A stretch of 19,430 nt of DNA. Source: DAOUCP01 sp034432155 (GTDB taxonomy: Bacteria; Chloroflexota; Anaerolineae; Epilineales; Epilineaceae). The notes under the pieces are model-generated. The model did no database searches and had not been told where the DNA came from. It saw only the letters and a program-made list of their open reading frames with translations. Below, piece by piece: positions 7,555 through 16,584 of the stretch (position 1 is its first letter; the number at the start of each line of letters is the position of its first letter). The stretch spans positions 1-19,430 of the forward strand of contig DAOUCP010000089.1 in the NCBI GenBank assembly GCA_034432155.1, given 5' to 3'. The translations under genes were made by a program, and so were the position numbers.

Positions 7555-7610
7555 GCCTCGAGCCGTTGCCGCCCGGCGTCCAGAGTGCGCCGGAACATCG
7601 ATCTCGAGGC
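7555..7610 (+). promoter_or_regulatory. nested inverted repeat in the leader of gene B, overlapping a ribosome-binding site
   Basis: Perfect 8-bp arms (7555-7562 and 7603-7610) enclose a second 6-bp stem (7573-7578 with 7588-7593). The 3' outer arm covers most of GAGGCGG (7606-7612), the best ribosome-binding site for the GTG at 7620. The structure could therefore mask translation initiation or serve as a protein-binding site. Confidence 0.4.
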
Positions 7611-7619
7611 GGCAGACAA

Positions 7620-10600
7620 GTGAATCCCACCTCACCTCAGGGGTACGTGAACGTGATTCGAATCCCTCCCCCCAATCGACTCACGAGCGAGGGCATCCTG
7701 CAGGCGGTGCTGGCGCTCGGCGCCAGCGTTGCGTTGGTGGCCACGGATTGGCCAGGACCGCACCGCGACACGCCGGCCTGGGCAAAGATGACCCAGGATT
7801 CGGGACCGCTCTCCGGAGGTTGGCGGACGATCGCCAATGGCGATCGCATCAATGAGATCGTCCGCGACGGTGACGTCCTGTGGTCGGCAACCAGCGGCGG
7901 CGGAGTCGTTCGCTGGGATCTTGCCAGCGGGACGTACACGCAGTACTTGGCGCCGCAGGATGGGCTTGCGTCCAACCATGTCAACGATGTGGCGATCCTG
8001 CCCGACCACAGTGTCTGGGCGGCCACCGATCGGGGGCTGGCGCGTTTGCCAGCGGGTGGCACGCGCTTCAGTAATTACACCCCCGAGAATCTTCCCGGCA
8101 TGCCGGCCCGCGTGGTGACGGCCTTGGAGCCTACCGCCGACGGTCATCTGTGGGTTGGATTTGCCCAGGAGTGGGACCCGGTGACGGTGGACCCGAAGTC
8201 CCGCTTGCCGGGCACCTTTCGCAAAGGCGGCGCGGCCCTGTTCTACCCAGCCGATCGCACGTGGACGAACGAATACCACGCCCGCCTCGAGGGCAGCATC
8301 GGCTCGGGCGGCACCGAGAAGTACATCGATCTGCCCTCGGAGAACATCACCGACATTGAGGTGGGCAGCGACGGCATCGTTTGGTTCGGCACCCGGCCGT
8401 ACTATACGTGGGATCCGAATGAGCTGATCAACGACGATCCCAATGCTCCGAAGGGCTTCTGGGTCTTGGCGGGCGGTGGACTCGCCGGCTTCGACGGCAG
8501 TCGCTGGAAGAACTGGCTGCCTACCGGAGCGACGTCAAGCTGCTTCTCGAGCACCATCACCGATCTGGCGCCCGATGTCTCCGGGCGCATGTGGGTGGGC
8601 ACGGCAGGCAGGGGCGTGCTGCTCATGCGCAGCGGGCTCGGCGCCAGTGGCTGCGGGACAGGTCAGCCGTACTACACCCGGGCGGTGAAGGACAAGCCTG
8701 GCCTCCGCGGCAACTACGTGTGGTCGGTGGACGTGGACGAAACGGGACGGGTGTGGGTTGGGCACGGCGAGGGCTACGACCGCGGCTTGGGAATCGGCAT
8801 CCTCACGCATAACAACACCTTCGACGACTCCTCGGCGACCCCCAAGCCCTGGGAACGGGGTGACGATGTCTGGGAGTTCGTCGATCTGGACAGCCAGCCG
8901 GGAGATTCGCTCCAGGTGATCACCGCTCTCTGGGTGCGCGATCCGGGTCTGAAGTTCCTGGGGACACGGAGCAATCGGCTGGGGGATGGCGACGGCATCC
9001 GGAGCTACGACCCAGCCACGAGTGCGTGGAGGGTCTACCGAACCGCCGATGCGGGTCTGGCCAGCAATCAGATTGTGAGCATTGCCCACGATCCCGAACG
9101 CCACGAGACGTGGTTCGCGTTTCGCAATGCCGGGGTGGCTCGTTACGATGGGTCCACTTGGCGCCGTTGGCGCGCCTTTGGCCCTGGTGTCCTGGCCGGA
9201 ACGGTGAAGCTCAACTTGCCGCCCTTGGAGCGGGGGCACGAGCGGATTCCGGTCACCATTCCCGACAAGGCGACCTTCGACGCCCTGTTCCCTGGGACCT
9301 CGCGGTACTGCCGCATCGGCGACGATGGCGTACTGTACCGCATCACCAAGTACACGGCGGAGCGCTCGGGAAGCGGGCCGTACATCGACATTGAGCCGCC
9401 CCTACGGCGTGCCACCGCCGCCGGCACGCCGGTGTACACCGTGGATCGCGGGCCGGCGAGCGATACAGCCACCGACGTGGCCATCGACAGCAAGGGCCGC
9501 GTGTGGATCGGCGGTCGCGAGACGGTGTGGCTCGGGGAGGACTGCGCATCCGACCGGGCGGCGCTGAACGAGTGCTGGCTCGATGGCGGTCTGGGGAAGT
9601 GGGACGGCAACGTCTGGATCGTCTACTGGCAGGACGACCTGGCCAGAGGCGCCAACACCATTCCCGATCAAGAGATTCAGTCGGTGGCGGTGGGCAAGGA
9701 CGGGCGAGTCTGGGTGGGGACGGGCAATGCGCGCGAAGCCGAGGGCGATGGCGTTGCCGTGCTCCAGCCCGAGACCGGGTTGTGGATGAGCTACACCAAG
9801 GCCAACCAGGGCAGCCGGCTGGGCGGCGACGGAGCAGCCGACATCGCCATCGATCCGGAGACCGGCGATGTCTGGGTGGCGCACCATGCCGCGACGGCAT
9901 GCGTCGCGCCGCCGTTCGGTGGTCCCTGTTCGCCGACACGGGTCGGCGGCGGAGTGTCGCACTTCGACGGTAGTGTCTGGGAGGCCTGGACAAAGCCGAC
10001 GGCCACCCTGAAGGCATTCGGCAATCAGGGCGAGCTTGGTGCCATTCACGTCGATCGCACTCGCCAACTCGTCTGGGCTGGTGGCTACGATGGCGACAGC
10101 AAGACGCTGCACTGGAACTCGGGCTATGGCGTGCACGCCGTTCTGAACTGGTGTCCGCTGGACTGCACGAACACGGGTTGGCAGAACATCCTCTGGCCGG
10201 AAGAAGGCATGGTGGCGGCGATTCAGACGGATGGCCAGGGCAATCTGTGGGCCGGCGTCAATCGCTCAGGAATGGGCATCCAGCCACCCGTGGCTGGCAT
10301 CAAGCTGTTCGACGGCACGAAATGGTACGTCTACACCCCGGAGAACAGTGGCCTTCCGTCCAACGAGATCACGGCCCTCAGCCGATCGGGCGAGGACATG
10401 TGGGTTGGGACGCTGAGCGACGGCGTGAGCCTGTACTCACCCCAGCTACCGCCCACGCCAGAGCCCACCGCGGAGGTGATCCCAACTGCGACGCCAACCG
10501 AGATGGCGACTGCGACCCGCGAAGCCACCGAGTCGCCCAGCCCCACGACCCCGGCTGCGAGCCAGACGCCGACGCGCCCAGTACCCACCGCGACGCGGAC

Positions 10601-11798
10601 GCCGATGTCCATCCGGGGCTGCGCCTCACGGGTTTGGCGCGGCTGGTGCGATTTGTTCTTGCCGTTCGGCCTCACAAAGCCCACCTGTCCGCAGTGCACG
10701 CCGGCGCCGCCGGCGCCAACGCCGTACCGGGAGCGCCTGCTGACGGCCACGGCGACGGTCACGGTAGCGGCGACCTCGACCGCAACGGAGCTGCCCTCGG
10801 CGACGGCCACCGAGAGCGTTTCTCCCACGCCCACCGCGCTGCCGTCGGAGACGCCAAACCCGGCGACGACGGTGCCGCCCACCGACACCGCAACGCCAAC
10901 GCAGGCGCCGACGGCCACCGCGTCCGTTCCTCGGGCGTGGCAAGTCGTCGGCTCGCTGCCGCGGGTTACGTACAACGATGTCTTCGGCACCGATCCCCAG
11001 CACGTCTGGCTAATCGGCGACCGGGGCACTGTCCTGTTCTGGGACGGCACGCAGATGTACGCCCAGACGGTGCCGGTCACCAGCCCCTTGCGTCGGGGTG
11101 TGATGGTCACGGCGAGCCAGGGCTTTCTCGTCGGCGACGAGTCGGTCATTCTGAGCACCAACGACGGTGGCGGCGTGTGGCGGCCAGCCAACCGCGGTGG
11201 CTATGCGGATGCCTGGAAAGCGGTCGACGCCGTGCAGGGGCCGACGGGCCTGGTAGGTTGGATCCTGGGGTCGCAGAATGGCACGCGGCTCCTCTACGAC
11301 GGCACTCTGTGGGCGCCCACGGGGCCCGCGGACCGGAATACCGGTCACGTGTACAGCAGCGTGGCCATGATCAGTCCGACGAGTGCGGTGGCCGTTGTGA
11401 ACGCAGCCGGGGCCCGCATGTACACCTGGGATGGCTCCGCCTGGTCCCCTGGGGTAGCCACCGGGGCGCTGGCGGATGTCCACGTGCGCTCGGCGACGCT
11501 GGGCATGGCGGTTGGCGCCCGGGCGAACGTCTGGCAGCTGGAGGCCGACGGTCGCTGGGTGTCAATGAGCCAGCGACCCTCGACCGGTGGCCGTGACCTG
11601 CTTGGCGTCCACGTCGTGTCCGCGCAGGACATCTGGGCCGTTGGTGCCCGCGCCGGCTTGTACCACTGGGATGGCGCTAGCTGGACCACGGTGTCCTTGG
11701 GGTCGCAGACGCGCGACCTGAATGCCGTCTGGCTCAGTGAGGACGGTAGCCAGGGCTGGGCCGTGGGGGCCGATGGCCTTGTGGTCCGGTACCAGTAG
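7620..11798 (+). CDS. propeller protein B: 14-blade double propeller fused to a third, BNR/Ycf48-like propeller
   Basis: The protein has 1392 residues from GTG 7620, which has GAGGCGG upstream. GTG 7653 (AGGGG upstream, starting VIRIPPPNR) is an equally possible start; a TTG at 7566 keeps the frame open but looks poor. The hydrophobic segment ILQAVLALGASVALVA is the probable signal peptide. Residues about 60-935 parallel protein A blade for blade (14 motifs such as SGRMWVGT, TGRVWVGH, DGRVWVGT, EDMWVGT), share its insert (9237-9452) and its NWCPLDC pair. Residues about 940-1101 are a long Thr/Pro/Ala linker interrupted by a Cys- and Trp-containing segment with LFLPFG and TCPQC. Residues about 1102-1392 contain seven further repeats of a different type (DVFGTDPQHVWLIG, QDIWAVGARAG, GWAVGADGLV), typical of BNR/Ycf48-like propellers. 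The protein ends in ..LVVRYQ, with no anchor. Role unknown; large multivalent binding protein inferred. Confidence 0.87.
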   Translation: MNPTSPQGYVNVIRIPPPNRLTSEGILQAVLALGASVALVATDWPGPHRDTPAWAKMTQDSGPLSGGWRTIANGDRINEIVRDGDVLWSATSGGGVVRWDLASGTYTQYLAPQDGLASNHVNDVAILPDHSVWAATDRGLARLPAGGTRFSNYTPENLPGMPARVVTALEPTADGHLWVGFAQEWDPVTVDPKSRLPGTFRKGGAALFYPADRTWTNEYHARLEGSIGSGGTEKYIDLPSENITDIEVGSDGIVWFGTRPYYTWDPNELINDDPNAPKGFWVLAGGGLAGFDGSRWKNWLPTGATSSCFSSTITDLAPDVSGRMWVGTAGRGVLLMRSGLGASGCGTGQPYYTRAVKDKPGLRGNYVWSVDVDETGRVWVGHGEGYDRGLGIGILTHNNTFDDSSATPKPWERGDDVWEFVDLDSQPGDSLQVITALWVRDPGLKFLGTRSNRLGDGDGIRSYDPATSAWRVYRTADAGLASNQIVSIAHDPERHETWFAFRNAGVARYDGSTWRRWRAFGPGVLAGTVKLNLPPLERGHERIPVTIPDKATFDALFPGTSRYCRIGDDGVLYRITKYTAERSGSGPYIDIEPPLRRATAAGTPVYTVDRGPASDTATDVAIDSKGRVWIGGRETVWLGEDCASDRAALNECWLDGGLGKWDGNVWIVYWQDDLARGANTIPDQEIQSVAVGKDGRVWVGTGNAREAEGDGVAVLQPETGLWMSYTKANQGSRLGGDGAADIAIDPETGDVWVAHHAATACVAPPFGGPCSPTRVGGGVSHFDGSVWEAWTKPTATLKAFGNQGELGAIHVDRTRQLVWAGGYDGDSKTLHWNSGYGVHAVLNWCPLDCTNTGWQNILWPEEGMVAAIQTDGQGNLWAGVNRSGMGIQPPVAGIKLFDGTKWYVYTPENSGLPSNEITALSRSGEDMWVGTLSDGVSLYSPQLPPTPEPTAEVIPTATPTEMATATREATESPSPTTPAASQTPTRPVPTATRTPMSIRGCASRVWRGWCDLFLPFGLTKPTCPQCTPAPPAPTPYRERLLTATATVTVAATSTATELPSATATESVSPTPTALPSETPNPATTVPPTDTATPTQAPTATASVPRAWQVVGSLPRVTYNDVFGTDPQHVWLIGDRGTVLFWDGTQMYAQTVPVTSPLRRGVMVTASQGFLVGDESVILSTNDGGGVWRPANRGGYADAWKAVDAVQGPTGLVGWILGSQNGTRLLYDGTLWAPTGPADRNTGHVYSSVAMISPTSAVAVVNAAGARMYTWDGSAWSPGVATGALADVHVRSATLGMAVGARANVWQLEADGRWVSMSQRPSTGGRDLLGVHVVSAQDIWAVGARAGLYHWDGASWTTVSLGSQTRDLNAVWLSEDGSQGWAVGADGLVVRYQ

Positions 11799-11828
11799 AC
11801 CTTGACCTCACCGGGCGCACAGTCGCCC

Positions 11829-13961
11829 ATGGACGGGGAGGATGCCGATCGGCCGCCCGAGGTGACATGGGTCGAGTGGCTGGCCGGCTGGCTCCTTGCG
11901 GTGCTGGCGACGGTGACGTGGGCGGCGTTGGTGGGGCTACAGCTCGGGCACCTGTCGGCCGCAGGTCTGGTTGCAGTGGCCGTCCTGGCGGCGGCCGGTT
12001 ACCTGGTGGGCAGCTGGCGATGGCACTGGCTCCCGGGTCTGCCCGCCAGCTGGTTCGACCGTAGCCTCGCTCTGGCGCCCGTGGTCATCGCTCTGCTTGC
12101 CCTGTGGCGCCTCTACCCCGCCGCGTCGCCATGGGTTAGCTTCCTCGACGGCGGCTGGTATTTGAACGCTGGCGCGCGCATGGCTCGCGAGGAGCGCTTG
12201 CTGTTCCGGCCCGAGGTTCTCCGCGCGGGCATGTCGAGCGCCGCGCAGCCCTGGAAGCCGCTCCCGTCGACGCTGCGCGCCGGGCCCGAGGCGGGCGCTG
12301 ACCAAGCGTCCTCGGCGGCGGCGGGGCGCCCGATCCTGGTGTCCACGCTGGCCGATGGCCGACGGGCGGGCTTGCCTCTGCCGGACGATGCCAGCCGTGG
12401 CTTCCACGCCGTGGCGTTTGCCGTTCCGGACGCCCAGCAGGCGATCGCCGTGCCCTATCATCCGCCGTTCTATGGTGCCTGGATTGCCGCCTGGCTGCGC
12501 CTCCGGCGGTGGCAGGAAGCGGCGGCGGCAGGCAACGCCGTCTTGCCCTGGTCGCTTGCCTATCTGCTCTCGGCCGGCGCTCTGGCCACGGCTGCCTTCG
12601 GTTCCCTGCCTGGCGTGCTGACGATGGGCATGGTCCTTCTGGGACCAGCGTACGCGTACTATGGAGCCACGCCCTACGCCGAGATGACTGCCGGTAGCCT
12701 GGCTCTGGCGGCACTCTGGCTGCTCAGTCGCATGAATCGCCGCCGCGATGCCCAGCTGCTTGCGGCTGCCGGCGCGGGCTTGCTGCTCGGTCTGGCGACG
12801 CTGGCCAAGCCCGAGAGCGGGCTCGTACTCGCGGTGGCTCTGGCCTGGTGGCTCCTGCATCGCTGCCACGAGCGCAGCGAGGGACTGGCGCTGCTCGCCG
12901 GGGCAGCGGTGCCCCTGCTGCACGCCGCGATTCTGGCCGCGACCGTGTCCCGTTTCTACTTCGATCTCAACAGCGGCGGCGTCCTCGCCCATCTGCGCAG
13001 TGCGCCCCTGCGCCTCGGCGCTGGCGGGTTGTTGGTGCTCGGATTGGCATGGCTGACGATGGCGCCGGCCGACTGGGTGCGGGGCCACGAGCGGCTGTGG
13101 CGGCCGGCGCGTCGCTGGTCATCTGTCGTTGTGCTCGCAGGGCTGGCCGGCCTGCTGCTGCTCGGTCGCCTGGCTCCGTCGGCCGCGCCACCCGGGCTGA
13201 TCGATGTTCTGGCCTGGCTCCTGACGCCGCTTGGGCTTTGGGCGGCCGCAACGGGCCTGGTGCTGTTGCTGGAGAGCGGACGGTCCGCCGACGGTCCAGC
13301 TGCCGGCGTCGTCGCCGTTTGCACACCCCTCTGGCTGTTCGCGCCTCTGGTAACGACCGGCCTGTCTCCTCTGTACGGCGCCCGGCGGCTGGTACCCGTC
13401 GTGCTGCCCCTTCTGACCGCCCTCGCCGCCTGGTTCGCGGTGGTGGCCGCCCGTCGCCAGCCGCAGCCCTGGCTTCGCGGGCTGGTGCTGGTCGGGACGG
13501 GTATCGTCCTCGTCGGTCTGGTGGCTGCCGCCAGTCCGCTTGCCGGTTGGCGGGAATGGAGCGGCAGTGGCTACATCGCTCAGCGCATTGCTTCTCATAC
13601 GGGCGACCGTGACGTGCTCCTATTTCCGCCCACCCTGGGCAATGCGGAGGCTGGCCGGATGGCAGCTGCTGTGTGGTCGCTTGCGGACCGGGCTGCCGGC
13701 GTGATTGGATCGGCGGAGGTCGAGCCGCCGGCGCTGGATGGCGCCATCGCCGCCTGGCGCTCCGAAGGTCGACGCGTCTTCGTGGTCACCGATCTCGCCG
13801 CTGAGCTGCCTTCTCTGGAGGAGCATGAGCTCGAGCTCGTCGCCCAGGAGTCGTTGGTGAGCCGCATGCTCTCCCCGGCCCCCGTGCTGCCGGCCCGCAG
13901 CGCGGTGCACGAGCTGCGGTTTGACATCTACGAGGCCGTGCCAGCGGTCGACAGCGACTAA
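11829..13961 (+). CDS. polytopic membrane protein, GT-C (PMT/ArnT-like) glycosyltransferase candidate
   Basis: The protein has 710 residues from ATG 11829; a TTG at 11802 would add nine. It begins 30 nt after the stop of B, so co-transcription is likely. Hydrophobic helices are visible near residues 17-41, 44-63, 79-96, 241-275, 286-300, 309-345, 354-373, 396-412, 431-447, 458-482, 491-512, 520-541 and 550-569. The loop after the third helix carries FLDGGWYLNAGARMARE (Asp107), which fits the acidic-residue loop of lipid-phosphosugar-dependent GT-C enzymes (D..hY...A). Other family-like features are YHPPFYGAW (210-218), YAEMTAGS (283-290), the GLLLGLATLAKPESG segment (317-331) and ARRLVPVVLPLL (518-529). 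Residues 575-710 form a soluble C-terminal domain. An enzyme of this fold would transfer sugar from a polyprenyl-phosphate donor on the outer face of the membrane; the acceptor is unknown. The neighbouring exported Thr/Pro-linker proteins are attractive substrates (inference). Confidence 0.68.
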   Translation: MDGEDADRPPEVTWVEWLAGWLLAVLATVTWAALVGLQLGHLSAAGLVAVAVLAAAGYLVGSWRWHWLPGLPASWFDRSLALAPVVIALLALWRLYPAASPWVSFLDGGWYLNAGARMAREERLLFRPEVLRAGMSSAAQPWKPLPSTLRAGPEAGADQASSAAAGRPILVSTLADGRRAGLPLPDDASRGFHAVAFAVPDAQQAIAVPYHPPFYGAWIAAWLRLRRWQEAAAAGNAVLPWSLAYLLSAGALATAAFGSLPGVLTMGMVLLGPAYAYYGATPYAEMTAGSLALAALWLLSRMNRRRDAQLLAAAGAGLLLGLATLAKPESGLVLAVALAWWLLHRCHERSEGLALLAGAAVPLLHAAILAATVSRFYFDLNSGGVLAHLRSAPLRLGAGGLLVLGLAWLTMAPADWVRGHERLWRPARRWSSVVVLAGLAGLLLLGRLAPSAAPPGLIDVLAWLLTPLGLWAAATGLVLLLESGRSADGPAAGVVAVCTPLWLFAPLVTTGLSPLYGARRLVPVVLPLLTALAAWFAVVAARRQPQPWLRGLVLVGTGIVLVGLVAAASPLAGWREWSGSGYIAQRIASHTGDRDVLLFPPTLGNAEAGRMAAAVWSLADRAAGVIGSAEVEPPALDGAIAAWRSEGRRVFVVTDLAAELPSLEEHELELVAQESLVSRMLSPAPVLPARSAVHELRFDIYEAVPAVDSD

Positions 13962-13969
13962 GCGCCGAA

Positions 13970-13989
13970 GCGGCGGCCATGGCCGCCGC
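13970..13989. repeat. 20-bp perfect palindrome after the glycosyltransferase gene
   Basis: GCGGCGGCCA followed by its exact reverse complement starts 8 nt after the TAA of the GT-C gene and 88 nt before the chosen start of propeller C. With no spacer it suits a dimeric protein-binding site; as RNA it would give a 7-bp GC hairpin with a 6-nt loop. No U-tract follows. It includes an ATG (13979) that opens a longer version of the C frame, which I think is not used. Confidence 0.5.
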
Positions 13990-14077
13990 AGACGGGTTTG
14001 CCGATAACGGCGCGAGCGGCCATTCGTTGTACGCGTTGCAGGTCGCGGCCCTGCGCCGTCTCATGAGGATCGACACC

Positions 14078-16534
14078 ATGACAAGCTCTTGCGGCGTGCT
14101 CCGGGCGAGGCCCTTGCTCCTGGGCCTGGGTCTGCTGGTCACATGGTCCGCCGTGAGGATCGACCCACGCGCTGGACAGGCCGCCGTAGCGGGAGGGCAG
14201 CGCCAAGCAGCCGCAGCGACGGTTGTCCCTGCGCAGGGCACGAGTGCGCCGCGGCTGAGCGGCACGTGGCGCACCATCGCCGCCGGCGATGACGGCCGGG
14301 CCATGATCGTGGTCGGCGATGATCTGTGGCTGGCAACGGCTGGCGGCGGGGTTGTCCATCGCCGCGGCGATGGCAGCTGGCGTCAGTACCTGGCGCCGCA
14401 GGATGGCCTGCCAGACAATGACGTGCGGGCCGTGACGGTATGGCGCGACCAAACGTGGTTTGGGACGGCCCGGGGCCTGGCGCGCTACGAACCGGCCGCC
14501 GATCGCATGACGGTCGTCGACGTTGGCGCACCGACGCCGGCGATCACCGCCTTGCGGGTCGACAGCGCTGACCACCTGTGGCTGGCGGCCACGCAACGCT
14601 GGGATCCTGGCGCTGCGGGGCCCGAGCCAGGCATGAGAGGTGCCTGGCAAGGTGGCGGCCTGGCGAGGACCGCGGACGGCAAGCGTTGGCAGTGGTTGAG
14701 GATGGCCGATGGTCTGCCGTCACTGGCGGTTCGCGATCTGGCCGTCTGGCAGGGCAACCTGTGGTTGGCGGCAGAGCCGTACTGGCGCTGGCGGGAAGCC
14801 CAGCCCTCGCAGGGGCAGGCCGGCCGCTGGGAACTGGCCGGCGGCGGTGTAGCGGTGCAACAGGCAGGAGGCTGGCAGTCCTTCGATCCGTCGAAGGTCG
14901 CGGTGCTGTCCGATCGCGTGCTGCACCTGGCGCCTGGCAGGGCCGCGTTGTGGATGGGCACTGCCGGCCGTGGCCTGGTCGCCTACGACGGCCAGCGGTG
15001 GCAGGGCTTCACCGATTGCGGCCAGCCGCTGCGCTGCCCCCTCGAGGACTACGTGACGGCCCTGGCGGTCGGCCCAGATGGGGCGGTTTGGGCGGGGACG
15101 GCGCGCTTCAACGGCCACGGCGCGGGGCTCCAGGTGCTCGACGACGGTGGCACTCCCACGGAGCCGGAGGACGATGGTTGGTTCGCGTTCACCGGCGCCA
15201 ACGGACTACCGGCGTCACGGGTGAATGCCATCGCGCCGACGGCCGACGGATCGATCTGGTTGGCGTTGGCCGACTGGGACGGACGCGGCATGTCCCATGG
15301 GCGTGGTCTGGCGCAGTTGCTCGCCGATCGCACCTCCTTTGTACCGTGGCGCATGGCCGACGTGGCGCCCGGCAACCTGGCCGACAACGTGGTGACCTGT
15401 CTGGCCCGCAATCCAGCCACTGGCGAGCTGTGGGTCGGCACCGCCTTCCGTGGCATCAGCGTTCGCGAAGCTGGCGGCACCTGGCGGCACTACGACCGGG
15501 CGAGCACGGCCGGCGGTCTGGGATCCGACGACATTGCCGACATCGTCATCGAGCCCAGCGGCGTGGTGTGGGTCGCGACGCGCCAGCAAACCTATGAGCC
15601 AAAGGAGGGCCGATGGGTGGACGGTGGCCTGAGCCGCTTTGATGGCCGAGCGTGGCAGCATCTGCCGGCCGCGGTGACCGGTCTGCCTTCCGACCAACTC
15701 GCCTCGCTGGCACTAAATGGCCGTGGCAAGCTGTGGATCGGGACGGGTGCCACCGACTTCGGTCACAAGGAGCACAGCTACCGCGGCTGGGGATTGGCCG
15801 TCTTGGACACAGCCAGCCAGCGGTGGGAGAGGACGTACAGCTATCCGACATTGGCCGGCGACAATGTGACGGACCTCGCGCTGGGGAGGCAGCTCTGGCT
15901 GAGCGCGGCCTATTTCGTGCCGCCACACGAGCCGGCGAGCGGACAGCTACGGCTCGGCGGTGGTGCGAGTGCCTACGATTTCCCAAGCGGGCAATGGCGC
16001 ACCTACGGGGAGGCCGAGGGGCTGACGCCCGCCGTCGCCACCAGGACGGGTGAGGCAGCCATTCTGGACTACCGAGCGGTCGCGGTGGACCGATCGGGAG
16101 CGGCGTGGCTCGGTGGGCTGGTCTACGCCGGCTCCCCGGGAGCAGACCAAGTGGCCGACGGAGTCATCGATGTGCTGGGGGCGGTTGGGACTGCCCACTA
16201 CCGGTTCGCGGGCTCGGGCGCGGTGATGGCACTGGCAGTGGATGGCGAGGATCGCGTCTGGGCCGCCACCCGCCACGGCGGTGTGCGAATCTTCGTGGAT
16301 GCCGACTGGCTGCATCCTGCAACGGCCGATGGTCTGCCCGTGGAGGAGTTGACGTCCCTGCTGGTGTTCGGTGACGAGGCCTGGCTGGGCGGTGCCCGTG
16401 GTGGGCTGGCCTGGCTGAGCGAGCTTCGCTGGTCGCGCGACCCGACCCCGCCCACGGCTACTGCGGAGCCCAGCCCGACCGAGCCGCGGACGCGGCCCGC
16501 GGAGCGCATTTACCTACCCATCGGGCACCGCTAG
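14078..16534 (+). CDS. propeller protein C: exported 14-blade double beta-propeller with terminal LP tail
   Basis: The protein has 818 residues from ATG 14078, chosen because GAGGA lies 9 nt upstream and because the signal peptide (MTSSCGVLRARPLLLGLGLLVTW) then starts cleanly; ATGs at 13979 and 14063 are in frame. The Cys at position 5 precedes the hydrophobic core, so this is not a lipoprotein signal. Propeller blades begin near residue 59 with LSGTWRTIAAGDD and QYLAPQDGL, the opening shared with A and B. I count fourteen blades, e.g. DGAVWAGT, TGELWVGT, RGKLWIGT, EDRVWAAT and DEAWLGG. It lacks the insert and the NWCPLDC motif of A and B, which explains its shorter length. From about residue 787 a short Thr/Pro/Glu linker leads to the terminal AERIYLPIGHR, comparable to the end of A. 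No catalytic or kinase domain is present. It is separated from the GT-C gene by 116 nt. Confidence 0.87.
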   Translation: MTSSCGVLRARPLLLGLGLLVTWSAVRIDPRAGQAAVAGGQRQAAAATVVPAQGTSAPRLSGTWRTIAAGDDGRAMIVVGDDLWLATAGGGVVHRRGDGSWRQYLAPQDGLPDNDVRAVTVWRDQTWFGTARGLARYEPAADRMTVVDVGAPTPAITALRVDSADHLWLAATQRWDPGAAGPEPGMRGAWQGGGLARTADGKRWQWLRMADGLPSLAVRDLAVWQGNLWLAAEPYWRWREAQPSQGQAGRWELAGGGVAVQQAGGWQSFDPSKVAVLSDRVLHLAPGRAALWMGTAGRGLVAYDGQRWQGFTDCGQPLRCPLEDYVTALAVGPDGAVWAGTARFNGHGAGLQVLDDGGTPTEPEDDGWFAFTGANGLPASRVNAIAPTADGSIWLALADWDGRGMSHGRGLAQLLADRTSFVPWRMADVAPGNLADNVVTCLARNPATGELWVGTAFRGISVREAGGTWRHYDRASTAGGLGSDDIADIVIEPSGVVWVATRQQTYEPKEGRWVDGGLSRFDGRAWQHLPAAVTGLPSDQLASLALNGRGKLWIGTGATDFGHKEHSYRGWGLAVLDTASQRWERTYSYPTLAGDNVTDLALGRQLWLSAAYFVPPHEPASGQLRLGGGASAYDFPSGQWRTYGEAEGLTPAVATRTGEAAILDYRAVAVDRSGAAWLGGLVYAGSPGADQVADGVIDVLGAVGTAHYRFAGSGAVMALAVDGEDRVWAATRHGGVRIFVDADWLHPATADGLPVEELTSLLVFGDEAWLGGARGGLAWLSELRWSRDPTPPTATAEPSPTEPRTRPAERIYLPIGHR

Positions 16535-16550
16535 GACCCCTCGGTGGTCG

Positions 16551-16567
16551 GTGCCGCGCCGCGGCAC
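16551..16567 (+). terminator. hairpin after propeller gene C
   Basis: GTGCCGCG (16551-16558) and its exact reverse complement (16560-16567) are separated by one base, starting 17 nt after the stop of C. As RNA this makes a 6-bp GC stem with a 5-nt loop. It has no immediate U-tract (a TTTT lies at 16583-16586). Its place between C and the promoter of D supports termination. Confidence 0.42.
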
Positions 16568-16584
16568 ACCCTCCGACAGCCGTT

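Noticed and set aside
10151..11596. 481-codon + strand frame inside gene B
   Set aside because: It is the shifted reading of the blade and Thr/Pro-linker codons of B (rich in His, Arg, Asp, Gly) and overlaps it entirely.
11937..13088. 383-codon minus-strand frame opposite the GT-C gene
   Set aside because: Gln/Arg/Gly-rich shadow of a membrane-protein gene; no motif.
11829..13961. GT-C membrane protein as the exosortase for D
   Set aside because: It lacks the Cys/Arg/His catalytic pattern expected of an exosortase, and its length and loop motifs fit a glycosyltransferase.
14078..14100. Lipoprotein signal in propeller C because of the early Cys
   Set aside because: The Cys lies before the hydrophobic core rather than after it, so it cannot be a lipobox.
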